Below are positions 53,451 to 61,852 of a stretch of 64,000 nt of DNA, piece after piece (position 1 is the first letter of the stretch; each line of letters begins with the position of its first letter). Source of the DNA: Methylomonas albis (GTDB lineage: Bacteria; Pseudomonadota; Gammaproteobacteria; Methylococcales; Methylomonadaceae); contig NZ_JACXSS010000001.1 in the NCBI RefSeq assembly GCF_014850955.1, forward strand, positions 2,790,001 through 2,854,000, in the 5' to 3' direction. A program made the position numbers and the translations under genes. The notes under the pieces are model-generated. The model saw only the letters and a program-made list of their open reading frames with translations, had not been told where the DNA came from and ran no database searches.

Positions 53451-54005
53451 CTACTCTGCGAGCTCAGGTACAGGGACGAAACAAGCTAATTTGGTACCGT
53501 CCAGCAAGTCGAAATTATTGTTGCCGCCGGAAACAAATTGCTCGATTTTTTCAAGTTCTGAGCTCAGGTTTTTACGAATACCGAAGTGTGGGTAATAGTG
53601 GGCATGCCCTTCTGGCAGGATGGCGTCAATTTCGAAAATTGAAAATCCTTGCCCGTGCAGTAGCTCACGCTTTGCTCCGTATAAATTTGCTAAGTTTTCA
53701 ACGGCCCAATCATGCAACTTTATTTCGTTTTTGATTTGATTAACTCTAACTTCGATGGCGGCATCAATGCCCTGCAGCAGAGGGGGGTTAAGGCTCGGTA
53801 CGCTATCGAGCACTGCTTGATGCCTAGCCAGATTTGTAGCTAGCCAATCTTTGAATTTGACGACTTTTGGAATTGATTCGTCGTCTTCAAAGCTGAATTC
53901 CATGTCCTCGTTAATCGTTTCGAGCAACGCGACTATCGGCCCAACGTGGCAAACAAAATGCTGCGCTTCATTGATTTCGTTTCTATCGATTATTTTTGCT
54001 TTCAT
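53451..54005 (-). CDS. Helical phage protein, tandem paralog 3
   Basis: Protein of 184 residues from ATG 54005 (AGGGGA nine bases upstream). It carries the series phrase AKRELLHGQGFSIFEIDAILP. An acidic patch (EFSFEDDESIP) lies near residue 37. Same strand as the helicase, 38 bases downstream of it. Function unknown. Confidence 0.5.
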   Translation of the reverse strand: MKAKIIDRNEINEAQHFVCHVGPIVALLETINEDMEFSFEDDESIPKVVKFKDWLATNLARHQAVLDSVPSLNPPLLQGIDAAIEVRVNQIKNEIKLHDWAVENLANLYGAKRELLHGQGFSIFEIDAILPEGHAHYYPHFGIRKNLSSELEKIEQFVSGGNNNFDLLDGTKLACFVPVPELAE

Positions 54006-54042
54006 GGTATTTCCCCTATTGGGTTGTAAAAAAATGGTTGTG

Positions 54043-55314
54043 TTAAGCGGCGGCGTGCGCAAGGTTTACCCACTGCATGGTTTCCGGGAGGTAACAGCAG
54101 AGTACTGTTGCCACCTCCCCATGGCGGTTCTTGTCTACGATCACTTCCGCCGGTGCGTTGTCGTCTTCGTCGTCACGGTGTAAGAGCAGGATTTGATCGG
54201 CCTCTTGCTCGATAACGCCTGAATCCCGCAAATCGGCCATGTTAGGCCGCTTGTCGGTGCGCTTGGTGCTTGCCCGATTGAGCTGAGCCAAGGCCATGAC
54301 GGGTATGTTGATTTGACGGGCGATGTTTTTCAGGCCGGTGGCAACCTCGCCAACGTCGAGCGTTTGGTTGCCGCTGCTTTTGACCGGCTTTACGCGGGTC
54401 AAATAGTCCACGACGATAAAATCTAAGCCGCCATCAATGGCCCACGCCTTGGCCTGTAACGCCACGTCGGCTATGGTGACGGCGGGCTTGTCGTATATGC
54501 GGAAATTGAGGTGCGCTACTCGGTTAATCGCGGCGGTGATGCTCGCCCAATCCCCGTCTTGCAGGTTGGCATCTCTCAGGGCTGTACCGGCAATGCCACT
54601 ATTCGCAGATGTGACCCGCAACATCAACTGCCGCGCTGCCATCTCGGTCGATATGATGCCGACGCGCTTACCGGCCTTTGCCAAGTTGAGCAGCACAGAA
54701 ATCCCGAATGCCGTCTTGCCCACACTCGGGCGGGCGCCTACAACCACCAAGTCACTAGGGTGCATGCTGCCGAGCACTCGGTCTAGGGCTGTAATACCTG
54801 TTTGCAGGCCAAGCCCGCCGGTTTCTCTGGCGTCGAGTGCCGTTTCCAATACATCAACAAACTCGCCCAGCGCGGATTTGATGGTGTGGTTGTAGTTGCG
54901 GGTTTCGCTCGATACCGCTGCCAGGGTAGATTGCATCATCTGGCCGAGCACGGCGTCCAGGTCAGCCCCGCTCTGTAATTCGTTCAGGGCCTCCGACAGT
55001 GTTTTTTGCACATGGGTTGCTTGATGTAGCGACCTCAGCCCATCAAGGTACTTTTGCAAGTTCTCGGCGGCGGCATGTGTGCCGCTACGAAGTTGGTTGA
55101 GCTCTTGCAGCAGGCCAGGGCGGTTGATGTGCTCGGACAGCGTATACATATCCGGATCGCCGCCGTTTGCCGCGATTGCCTTGGTGGCGGCGATGACTGG
55201 TCGCCACTTGCTGAACCAGCGTTCGTCTATTTCGTGGCCTGCTAGGGCACTTGGTTTGTTTACAAGGATGTTGACAACAGCATCCTCGTATTTGCTTTGC
55301 TTGTTAGGGGTCAT
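54043..55314 (-). CDS. DnaB-type replicative helicase of the element
   Basis: Hexameric 5'-3' DNA helicase for element replication, 423 residues (chromosomal DnaB is usually about 460). Shortened N-terminal domain at about 1-130. The RecA-type core has Walker A GARPSVGKTAFG near residue 197, Walker B LDFIVVDYL, and the DnaB phrases ISTEMAARQLMLRV, ALAQLNR and DLRDSGVIEQEADQILLLHR. Overlaps the P-like gene by four bases. Independent replication is a key trait of the element. Confidence 0.9.
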   Translation of the reverse strand: MTPNKQSKYEDAVVNILVNKPSALAGHEIDERWFSKWRPVIAATKAIAANGGDPDMYTLSEHINRPGLLQELNQLRSGTHAAAENLQKYLDGLRSLHQATHVQKTLSEALNELQSGADLDAVLGQMMQSTLAAVSSETRNYNHTIKSALGEFVDVLETALDARETGGLGLQTGITALDRVLGSMHPSDLVVVGARPSVGKTAFGISVLLNLAKAGKRVGIISTEMAARQLMLRVTSANSGIAGTALRDANLQDGDWASITAAINRVAHLNFRIYDKPAVTIADVALQAKAWAIDGGLDFIVVDYLTRVKPVKSSGNQTLDVGEVATGLKNIARQINIPVMALAQLNRASTKRTDKRPNMADLRDSGVIEQEADQILLLHRDDEDDNAPAEVIVDKNRHGEVATVLCCYLPETMQWVNLAHAAA

Positions 55315-55670
55315 TGGTAAACCTTACGTCTTGATTTTGGCAATGGTTCCGGCGTGGTCGTAGCGTGCTTGATGAAAACCGGTAGCGTTGGCGGAAACTT
55401 CTCGCCGGATGCGATACAGCCCTGAATCCCGCGCTCGATTTGGATTGCAGACAGGTTCGCTATTTGCAACGACCATTCACGCCGCGCGATTTTGTAGTCT
55501 TCGTCCGTGAGGAATTGATCAGCCCAAAGGTTGTGATAAATACCGATCATCCGCAGGAACAATACATCCGTCTCCGCCAATGCTCTCTGGCTCTGTGTCA
55601 TAGAGTTGAGCTGCCGCTCTGTAAATTTGCTGGTTGATACTTGCTGATTGCTGGCGTTTGGTTGCATGGC
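55311..55670 (-). CDS. Replication protein P-like helicase loader
   Basis: About 119 residues from ATG 55670 (GGAG nine bases upstream). The phrases LWADQFLTDEDYKIARREWS, then IERGIQGCIASGEKFPPTLPVF resemble phage lambda P-type loaders. It sits between the O-like initiator and the helicase, as expected. It overlaps the O-like gene by about 150 bases in another frame, unusually long. A later start (55601) would shorten the overlap but has no ribosome site. Confidence 0.65.
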   Translation of the reverse strand, partial: AMQPNASNQQVSTSKFTERQLNSMTQSQRALAETDVLFLRMIGIYHNLWADQFLTDEDYKIARREWSLQIANLSAIQIERGIQGCIASGEKFPPTLPVFIKHATTTPEPLPKSRRKVYQ

Positions 55671-56502
55671 TGGTTGCTCCGGGTTGTAGTGCGATGGTTG
55701 AGTTCTGGATAAATCCTTCGATTTTGTCGGCATTGCGGAGGATTAGGTCGAGTGAGTCGTAAACCTTACCCTTGTCGTTTTTACCCATATGCCAGGCTGA
55801 TTTTGCACAGCCAGTGATGGCCGCTTTGATTTGTTCGGTGGTGTAGCTTTTTAGAGCTTTAGCGATCACCGATTTTCTTTTGGTATCTAACAACCCTCGA
55901 GGGTGGCCCATGGTTGTCTGCCAAAAATTGAAAATATCGGTTATCGGATCGGTGTTGCTTTCATCGTTGGTTTTTTGAGGTAATGCGATTTCTCTTTTGT
56001 TTGTTTTTATACTGGGGGTTAACAATGGGGGTTCTATTGGGGGTTCATGTACACGGAATGTACTTTTCGGGTTCGAGGTGTGTACTTTTCGAGGTTCGAG
56101 GTGTGTACTTATCGCTCGTCTTTTAATATCACGTAGGTTGTTGATTTTTTCGATAAGTTCGAGGCGTGTACTATTGATTAGTACAATCCGTGGACTTTTC
56201 TCCGGATCGTAGATAATTTTTTCAAACCAACTTTCATCAAAAGTTATTTGATATGTGTTTACTTTTCGCCCCTCCCCAATTTCTGCATGGGCTCTAATTT
56301 CAATTAGGCCAGCGCCACTTAGAACGTGAAGGCATTTTGAAATGGTGGATTTCGATTTAATTGAAGTTTCAAACATCAGCAATTGATAGCCCACGAAGCA
56401 AAACCCATTGTCATTTGCATGATCGCAAAGCACGATAAGAACGAGTTTCTCCATTGCGTCGAGTGGCATGTGATAAGCCATATTGATATGTTTATTACTC
56501 AT
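55519..56502 (-). CDS. Replication protein O-like initiator with winged HTH
   Basis: Protein of 327 residues. The N-terminal HTH_36-type winged helix reads LDAMEKLVLIVLCDHANDNG and KSTISKCLHVLSGAGLIEIR. A variable linker at about 120-190 contains short repeats RKVHTSNPKSTFRVHEPP. A C-terminal helical domain follows (DIFNFWQTTMGHPRGLLDTK). It probably binds the element's origin and recruits the helicase through P. The DNA of the linker (56030-56200) is strongly T-rich on the plus strand with repeats of TTCGAGG.TGTACTT, possible origin iterons inside the gene. Confidence 0.75.
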   Translation of the reverse strand: MSNKHINMAYHMPLDAMEKLVLIVLCDHANDNGFCFVGYQLLMFETSIKSKSTISKCLHVLSGAGLIEIRAHAEIGEGRKVNTYQITFDESWFEKIIYDPEKSPRIVLINSTRLELIEKINNLRDIKRRAISTHLEPRKVHTSNPKSTFRVHEPPIEPPLLTPSIKTNKREIALPQKTNDESNTDPITDIFNFWQTTMGHPRGLLDTKRKSVIAKALKSYTTEQIKAAITGCAKSAWHMGKNDKGKVYDSLDLILRNADKIEGFIQNSTIALQPGATSHATKRQQSASINQQIYRAAAQLYDTEPESIGGDGCIVPADDRYLSQPLG

Positions 56503-56666
56503 TTCCTACCGGCCTGTCTGGCTATAGCAGCTAACGCCTTATATGATGCCAGTCCGGCATACAGCTTGACGTAAGCCAGGCAGGTGGGGCAGGTGTGGTG
56601 CTCTCTGGGCCGCAAAGGTGTGCCGCATCCGCAGCACAGCCTAACCATTTTGCGATTGGTCGGCAT
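56499..56666 (-). CDS. Small zinc-ribbon protein
   Basis: 55 residues from ATG 56666. CCGCGTPLRPREHHTCPTC gives two CxxC-type knuckles and a likely single zinc site. Overlaps the O-like start by four bases. Choosing this start avoids overlap with the AlpA-like gene. Possibly a transcription regulator or replication accessory. Confidence 0.6.
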   Translation of the reverse strand: MPTNRKMVRLCCGCGTPLRPREHHTCPTCLAYVKLYAGLASYKALAAIARQAGRK

Positions 56667-56674
56667 GACGCTAC

Positions 56675-56926
56675 CTACGCCGCCTTGCCGGCCGCTGCGC
56701 CGCTTTCCAACCAATCAAAAAATGCAGATTCCTTTATCAGTACTTTGCGGCCCATTTTAAAAATGGCACCAGCCTTTTTCAGGCCGTTAGATTCTTGATA
56801 AAAAATATAGTGGCGTAAGGTTCCGACCGGAAAAGCAGGATGTTTTTTATTGAATAACTCGACGGTCAGATATGGTGACTCTATTTTTTCGTTACTGCTT
56901 AATACTTCGTTCTCTTCAATTTTCAT
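56675..56926 (-). CDS. AlpA/excisionase-like DNA-binding protein
   Basis: 83 residues with a winged-helix excisionase pattern: FNKKHPAFPVGTLRHYIFYQ, then GAIFKMGRKVLIKESAFFDWL. Such proteins promote excision or activate satellite genes. GGAG lies eight bases before the ATG. It heads the replication operon. Confidence 0.7.
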   Translation of the reverse strand: MKIEENEVLSSNEKIESPYLTVELFNKKHPAFPVGTLRHYIFYQESNGLKKAGAIFKMGRKVLIKESAFFDWLESGAAAGKAA

Positions 56927-57068
56927 TTTGTCATCTCCAATTTTCGCCAGCTGTCTAGCTGCATTGGTGATAATCGTAAATGATTGATTTTATTTGTGGT
57001 CTTAGTTAGCCTTGTTTCCGCTATTTCTGTTATTTGGTATTTTTGCGCGCTTTTTTTGGCAAAAAAAA

Positions 57069-57084
57069 ACCGGCTCTCGCCGGC
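57069..57084 (-). terminator. Intrinsic terminator after the 57104 gene
   Basis: CCGGC-GAGA-GCCGG pattern on the minus strand followed by nine T. It separates the integrase unit from the AlpA/replication unit. Confidence 0.8.
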
Positions 57085-57103
57085 TAGTTCATATTTGTAT
57101 CGT

Positions 57104-57592
57104 TTATTTAAATCTACTCAAATACTTCTCCCTAAATTCGGATCCAGACTGAAGTTCTCCGTCGTTATATTTTATTTTTTTGTCCCCAATGATTTCGCGT
57201 ATTAAATCGCTCTTAAACTCGCCTGAAACTATTTTTCCCCATGCTGCTGGTGCCTCGAGCTGATCAAGATATTTAACTCTATATTTTTCAGTAAGATTAT
57301 AAATCAACAGCAGGGATTCGCTCGTTGCCCGTTGCATAGGTGTTAACTTTTTTCTACCAATGGTTGAATCTAATTCAACGAGCCTGTCGATATTTTTATC
57401 CCGAAACTCTTCAAAGGTATCGGGTGGTATTCCTTCAGGCTGAAACTCAATGATGAAGTTTTCTTCCTTCTGCTTCCGCTCTTCCTCGCGATGCTCTGCC
57501 TCAACCCTAGCTAAATCAATTTTAGATTGCTCTATTAGCTGTTCCTGTTTAGCTTCCCTGGCCAAATCTCTTACTTTATCCTGCCATCCCAT
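57104..57592 (-). CDS. Charged helical protein coupled to integrase
   Basis: 162 residues. Highly charged coiled coil at about 8-50 (EAKQEQLIEQSKIDLARVEA), then a compact helical part. Its ATG overlaps the integrase stop by one base (TAATG), so it is co-translated. No family recognised; may assist excision or act as superinfection factor. Confidence 0.55.
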   Translation of the reverse strand: MGWQDKVRDLAREAKQEQLIEQSKIDLARVEAEHREEERKQKEENFIIEFQPEGIPPDTFEEFRDKNIDRLVELDSTIGRKKLTPMQRATSESLLLIYNLTEKYRVKYLDQLEAPAAWGKIVSGEFKSDLIREIIGDKKIKYNDGELQSGSEFREKYLSRFK

Positions 57593-58695
57593 TACCCACC
57601 CCCAAATAGCTTGTTATTCATCCGCTCTACAACGCCGGTAATGTGGCCGTCCGATAGATGGGCATAGCGTTGTACCATCTGTAATGTTTTATGCCCTAAA
57701 ACTTCAGCAATTTCGGCTAGGCTTGCGCCATTCATCGCGAGATAACTGGCGGTTGTGTGGCGTATGTCGTGCCAGGTGAAGCCTTTAATTTCGGCTTCCG
57801 CCATCGCCTTTAACCAGGGCGTTTTCAAGTCAATAGGTTTTAATGGGTTTTTATGCGAAGGGAAAACGAGTGGGGTATCTATCCTGCGAACCTTGCTCAT
57901 ATCTTTGAGTAATTGCAGCGCCAAGCATGTTAATGGAATACGGCGTTTTTCGGTGTTTTTGGTTTTATGCAAAATAATACAACCTTGTTCAAGGAGAACT
58001 ACACCCCACGCGCCTTCTGTGGGCGGGTTTGCAGGTGCTTTGCCCCAATATAAATTCATGGTCTCGGCTTGGCGCATTCCGGTCGATAACGCCAAGATAA
58101 AGGCTGGATAGAGCAGGGGGTTTAACGATTCCTTACAAGCCTTGGTCAATCGTTCCCTCTCATCATCGTCCAAAAATCTAACCCGGCCTTTTGCGGCCCT
58201 GGGTTTTTCGATATTCCGCATCGGTGAATCTTCCAGCCACCCCCAGCTTTTAACCGCCGTGTTAAACACCTTAGACAAAGAGGCCATATATCGTAGGGCT
58301 GTGGTCGGACTGCGCTTTTGTCCGGTCCTGACGGTTTCATTGAGCAGTTTGTCTTTGACAAGAGTGAGTGTATCGGCTGTCACGTCGGACAGCATCATAT
58401 AACCTATTTCTTCATTCCAGCGCCGAAGATGTAGTCCAGTGTGTTCGTCTTGTGTTTTGGTGAGCCCAGCCGACAAGAGATAACGTTCGATCATTTCCGC
58501 AACGGTATGCTTTTTAGCTTCAGTTGTTTTGAAGTGCCGACCTTCTCTGATTGCGCTCTCCGTTGAGGCCGCCCACCTTTTGGCGTCAGTTAGACGGCCA
58601 AACGTCGCTGATTGAGGCTCATATCCCTTTAATCTAATTTGGACCGTGTAATACGGCACCCCATCCTTTTTAACCCGCTTTCTGATATTAGCCAT
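57592..58695 (-). CDS. int: Tyrosine-recombinase integrase
   Basis: Site-specific recombinase of 367 residues that integrates the element into tRNA-Met. An N-terminal AP2-like arm-binding part is at about 1-60 and a SAM-like core-binding domain at 65-165. The catalytic domain contains Arg in LSTGMRQAE, HDIRHTTASYL (His-x-x-Arg), GH in EVLGHKT and the nucleophile Tyr in VQRYAHLS. All residues are intact. It lies 278 bases from attR; the gap holds the right arm site. Confidence 0.95.
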   Translation of the reverse strand: MANIRKRVKKDGVPYYTVQIRLKGYEPQSATFGRLTDAKRWAASTESAIREGRHFKTTEAKKHTVAEMIERYLLSAGLTKTQDEHTGLHLRRWNEEIGYMMLSDVTADTLTLVKDKLLNETVRTGQKRSPTTALRYMASLSKVFNTAVKSWGWLEDSPMRNIEKPRAAKGRVRFLDDDERERLTKACKESLNPLLYPAFILALSTGMRQAETMNLYWGKAPANPPTEGAWGVVLLEQGCIILHKTKNTEKRRIPLTCLALQLLKDMSKVRRIDTPLVFPSHKNPLKPIDLKTPWLKAMAEAEIKGFTWHDIRHTTASYLAMNGASLAEIAEVLGHKTLQMVQRYAHLSDGHITGVVERMNNKLFGGG

Positions 58696-58840
58696 ATTTG
58701 CCCCATTTGGGCAGCAATCGGCATTTTGATATGATGCTATCAGCCGTTGCTTAACCCGAACCGTTAAGTGAATAGGTTAGGGCTTGTTGGTGCTGGTAAC
58801 ACCCTCAAGCCCGTTTTGCTTATGGCGGCATTATACCTTA

Positions 58841-58860
58841 CGTCACGCTCACGTCACACT
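58841..58860 (+). promoter_or_regulatory. Right arm-type recombination site
   Basis: CGTCACGCTCACGTCACACT, 18/20 identical and in the same orientation as 30411-30430. It lies 113 bases inside attR. In the circular form the two copies flank the core. Confidence 0.6.
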
Positions 58861-58973
58861 AGTTGGCAAAAAACGTCGATTATTATCGATAGTTGGCGAC
58901 AATAAAAACGCACTAACCTATTGAATACGCGATTAAAATATTGTTGTAGCTTGTCGAGGATTGTTTGTTTACA

Positions 58974-59023
58974 GGGATTCATAACCCCGAGGTTCCAGGT
59001 TCGATCCCCGGTATCGCCACCAT
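58974..59023 (+). repeat. attR: 50-bp partial tRNA repeat
   Basis: Exact copy of 30314-30363. It contains only the anticodon-to-CCA half of tRNA-Met, so it is not a functional tRNA. Confidence 0.93.
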
Positions 59024-59030
59024 TTAAATC

Positions 59031-59063
59031 AAGGACTTAGGCTTTCTGCCCAGTCCTTTTTTT
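59031..59063 (+). terminator. Terminator after attR
   Basis: AAGGACT ... AGTCCTT followed by TTTTTTT; loop differs from the attL copy. Likely the original tRNA terminator or a relic of an earlier insertion. Confidence 0.75.
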
Positions 59064-59170
59064 ACGCCTGTTGTTTAGACTGCTACCGATTTTGCAACGA
59101 GTGAACAAACATTGTTTGCATAGTCGTTAAGGTGATCCGGTGCTAAATGTGCATATCTAAGCACCATATA

Positions 59171-59419
59171 TTAACTACTCCAACCGCCTAACTCTTGCAA
59201 TACGTTCAAAGGGGTTCCATTCTGAACGTGCAAACTCACCCAAGTATATCTTAATCCGTGCCACGTGAAATTTTCGATTCCGGCGCGCTTTAAAGCCGCT
59301 CGCCAAAACTTTGTTCCCACCTTGTCTACCGGATTACCGCGATAAGTAAAAACACGAACTTGATGATTTCCGATTTGTTTAACCACAATATTAATCGCAT
59401 CCAGGTTTAACGGAACTCT
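59171..59419 (-). pseudogene. Truncated second tyrosine integrase
   Basis: About 82 codons of a tyrosine recombinase catalytic domain: RVPLNLDAIN, VFTYRGNPVDKVGTKFWRAA, FTWHGLRYTWVSLH and VLQELGGWSS, then a stop. The HxxR motif is present but the Tyr nucleophile region and the N-terminus are missing. It differs from the intact integrase at 57592-58695. It is a scar of an older element at the same tRNA. Confidence 0.8.
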
Positions 59420-59703
59420 GATAACAAATAATGTCGGATTGACAATCCGCACTGCGAAAGGCCGAGACCATCAACAGCGTAATGCCGTCCTCGGCGGCCT
59501 GTTTCAATGCGCACCAGGCGTCTGCCGCAGCCGCTGTGAAATAAAAACGCCCTGCCCTGCGGCATGGGTTCCACGACGATCAATTCAGCCGACTCCCTGC
59601 ATAAGTTCACGCCTCTGGCTGCCGGCAGTTCTTCCGGAATCCCCAACTCCGCCAATATCTTGCGAATCCTCAACAAGTAGCCGTCAAGCTGTTCCGCAAT
59701 CAT
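59419..59703 (-). pseudogene. Frameshifted, truncated M15 D-Ala-D-Ala carboxypeptidase-like gene
   Basis: The frame from ATG 59703 reads MIAEQLDGYLLRIRKILAEL up to FLFHSG. Near base 59530 the reading shifts: the next frame continues AAADAWCALKQAAEDGITLL and then MVSAFRSADCQSDII, the VanY/M15 family sequence with its SAFRS motif. One extra G in CACAGCGGCTGCGG explains it. The zinc-ligand part is missing; the gene breaks off exactly where the integrase fragment begins (about 59419). A dead remnant of a cell-wall peptidase gene. Confidence 0.75.
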
Positions 59704-59716
59704 CAGCTATATCTGG

Positions 59717-60310
59717 TTAATAGGCGCGCAAGCGCTGATAATCGCTCTGCGTATCGACATCCAGCGCCGCTTCTTTTAGCGGCACTTTTACCAGCGATTT
59801 TTCAAAGTGTAGTAATAAGGGCTTGGCGCCCCGGTCGCCTGTTAAATCGGCTAGTTGTGCAAAAAAAGCAGCTGGAAACACGGCCGGCACGCCAAACGAC
59901 TCCGCGTATTCACTGACCACCATGCGCTCCGGCGCATTTTGCCAAGCGCTAAGCAAACTGTGCAGATGCACAGCGTTAATCAAGGGTTGATCACAGAGCA
60001 TCAACAACGCCGCGCTGGCCGTGGCCGGCAAAGCCTGGATACCAGCTTTAATCGAACCGGCCATGCCGTCCGCCCAACTCGGATTCAAAACCACCTTGCA
60101 GCCGTTCAAATCAACTGCGGCTGTTATCGCCTCAATATTCGCGCCCAATACCACCACAATCCGCTCCGCCAACACGGCTTGCGCATTGGTAAGCGCATGT
60201 ACCAGCAATGGCCGATCTCGCCAAGCCAGCAATTGTTTGGGGCTGCCCATTCGGCTGGAAGCACCGGCCGCCAGGATCACGGCATGGACATTCTCAATGA
60301 CTGCATTCAT
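59717..60310 (-). CDS. MocA/MobA-like molybdenum cofactor nucleotidyltransferase
   Basis: Cytosolic enzyme predicted to add CMP (or a similar nucleotide) to molybdopterin. 197 residues from ATG 60310. The nucleotide-binding start VHAVILAAGASSRMGSPKQLL is diagnostic; LMLCDQPLI supplies the metal-binding Asp and GDRGAKPLL a later family motif. The longer frame to 60442 would run far into the xdhC-like gene and reads as non-coding. Partner of the XdhC-like gene upstream (17-base overlap). Confidence 0.88.
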   Translation of the reverse strand: MNAVIENVHAVILAAGASSRMGSPKQLLAWRDRPLLVHALTNAQAVLAERIVVVLGANIEAITAAVDLNGCKVVLNPSWADGMAGSIKAGIQALPATASAALLMLCDQPLINAVHLHSLLSAWQNAPERMVVSEYAESFGVPAVFPAAFFAQLADLTGDRGAKPLLLHFEKSLVKVPLKEAALDVDTQSDYQRLRAY

Positions 60311-61412
60311 GCTTGATTGCGACGATGTCATTGCTGAGTTGCAAGCCGTTGCGGCCCTTGAGCTGGGCATGAATGCCGGCCATGATAGACAGCGCAATCT
60401 CTTCCGGGGTTTGCGCGCCGATGTCCAAACCCACCGGGCCAAATACCCGATCGCTGATTAGCGCGGCATTGTCGCCCAGGCTTTGTAACAACCGTTGTTT
60501 GCGATGCGCCGGCCCCAGCAAACCGATAAACGGCGCGCGGCAATGCACAATGGCTTGCAGATAGCGTTGGTCGTATTCGATGTTGTGCGTCATCAACATC
60601 AGCGCGTTGAAGCGATTCAAATCCAGCAAACCCGCCACCTGTTCCGGTACTAGATGCAGTAACAGGTCGGCCTGCGGAAAGCGTTCGGGCTTGATATGCG
60701 CGGGGCGGTGATCGACCAAGGTCACCCGCCAACCCAAGGCTTTGGCGCAGTTTACCAGCGGTATCGCATCGGCACCGGCACCGAATATCAGCAATTGCCA
60801 GGGCGGTTGTACCGGGTCGTAAAAGGTTTTGATTTCCTGACCGTCGAGCAGATGCGTTTCGATGCGCGGTGTTTGTTGCAAGGCGGTTTGCAGCGCGGCC
60901 GTGGCAAACGGAAACGGTGCGCTAGGCAATATCGGTTGATCTCCGACGATGGCCGCCGGCAAAAACTGGCTGCGGCCGGCTGGAAAATCCGCATGCCCGG
61001 AATCGAACACGGTAACCAACACGCCGCTTGCCTGAGTTTCGGCCGCCTCAACCAGCAAATTCAACGGACTGAAATCTTGTTCGGCTGATAACAATTGCAG
61101 CAACACTCGGACCGCGCCATTGCAGCCCAGTCCCAAGCCCCAGATTACATCTTCTCCAGAGCGCATATCGTAAAACACCGTTTTGGCATGGCCGGTTTCG
61201 AATACCGCAGCGGCCTGCTCCTGCAAATCCCGCTCGAAACAGCCCCCGCCCAGCAAGCCGATCAGGTCGCCGGTCTTGGTCATCAGCATCCGCGCTCCAG
61301 CCTTTTGGTAGGTCGAGCCAAAGGTTTCGATGATGGTCGCCAGCACGCGGTCTTCGCCGTCGCGTTGCAGTTGCCGGTAGGCTTCGAGCAGATGATTGAT
61401 GTTGTTGGCCAT
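60294..61412 (-). CDS. XdhC/CoxF-family molybdoenzyme maturation protein
   Basis: 372 residues. The first domain has LATIIETFGSTYQKAGARML and GLLGGGCFERDLQ, the XdhC signature with conserved Cys. The C-terminal Rossmann-like domain starts LLIFGAGADAIPLV and includes LMLMTHNIEYDQRYL. XdhC proteins bind the cofactor, help sulfurate it and pass it to xanthine-dehydrogenase-type enzymes, which must be encoded elsewhere. Operon with the MocA-like gene. Confidence 0.9.
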   Translation of the reverse strand: MANNINHLLEAYRQLQRDGEDRVLATIIETFGSTYQKAGARMLMTKTGDLIGLLGGGCFERDLQEQAAAVFETGHAKTVFYDMRSGEDVIWGLGLGCNGAVRVLLQLLSAEQDFSPLNLLVEAAETQASGVLVTVFDSGHADFPAGRSQFLPAAIVGDQPILPSAPFPFATAALQTALQQTPRIETHLLDGQEIKTFYDPVQPPWQLLIFGAGADAIPLVNCAKALGWRVTLVDHRPAHIKPERFPQADLLLHLVPEQVAGLLDLNRFNALMLMTHNIEYDQRYLQAIVHCRAPFIGLLGPAHRKQRLLQSLGDNAALISDRVFGPVGLDIGAQTPEEIALSIMAGIHAQLKGRNGLQLSNDIVAIKHECSH

Positions 61413-61852
61413 GATTTACTCGCTTACGGGTCTGCGGGCGATTGTACTAGCCATATCAGCTCCAGCTCAAATTGTACGCAAACTAGTTACAAGCGTCAGA
61501 TTGGGAATTCGGAATGGATGGGATTAGATCAAACTTAGCCCCTTCCGCTTAAAAAACCTGGATTGGCGTCTTTAAGACGTGGCTTGCATACATGTGCGAG
61601 TACCCTGCGGATCGACTTGATTTACCCTGCGCCACTGCCTATTCGGCAGCATCGAAGCAGCACCTGTTGCTGGGTTTCCAGCATCATCCCATTCAAAATG
61701 CTAACCGGCTCTAATCCCAAACACCCTGCAAGCCACTGTTGACGGCATGTCCAATCATTTCCAATGATAATCAGCCACCCTGGTATGCGTCTTGCAAAAC
61801 ACTGGGTTCATTAAAAATTCTTTTTTACACCCTACATAACCCAGGATGTTTC
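61413..61852. other. Divergent intergenic region
   Basis: Lies between the XdhC-like and MBL genes, so it must hold both promoters. No clear -35/-10 pair, RNA gene or repeat recognised. Confidence 0.4.

Larger units (their letters stand above)
30364..58973. mobile_element. Integrated satellite- or prophage-like element in tRNA-Met
   Basis: 28.6 kb between perfect 50-bp repeats of the tRNA 3' end, with a tyrosine integrase at the right end. It contains AlpA-like, O/P-like and DnaB-like replication genes, small-terminase-like genes, a repressor, and a long hydrolase-bearing tail-type protein. I see no large terminase, portal, major capsid or sheath gene. Cargo lies at 30.5-48 kb: nucleases, a toxin-antitoxin pair, an OLD-type nuclease and TcmP. 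This fits a phage satellite or a prophage that has lost its head module. Confidence 0.85.

Noticed and set aside
58974..59023. Second tRNA-Met gene
   Set aside because: Only the 3' half is present, without acceptor 5' strand or D arm; it is attR.
60310..60442. Longer N-terminus of the MocA-like protein
   Set aside because: The extra codons overlap the XdhC-like gene and read as out-of-frame sequence; the nucleotide-binding motif begins right after ATG 60310.
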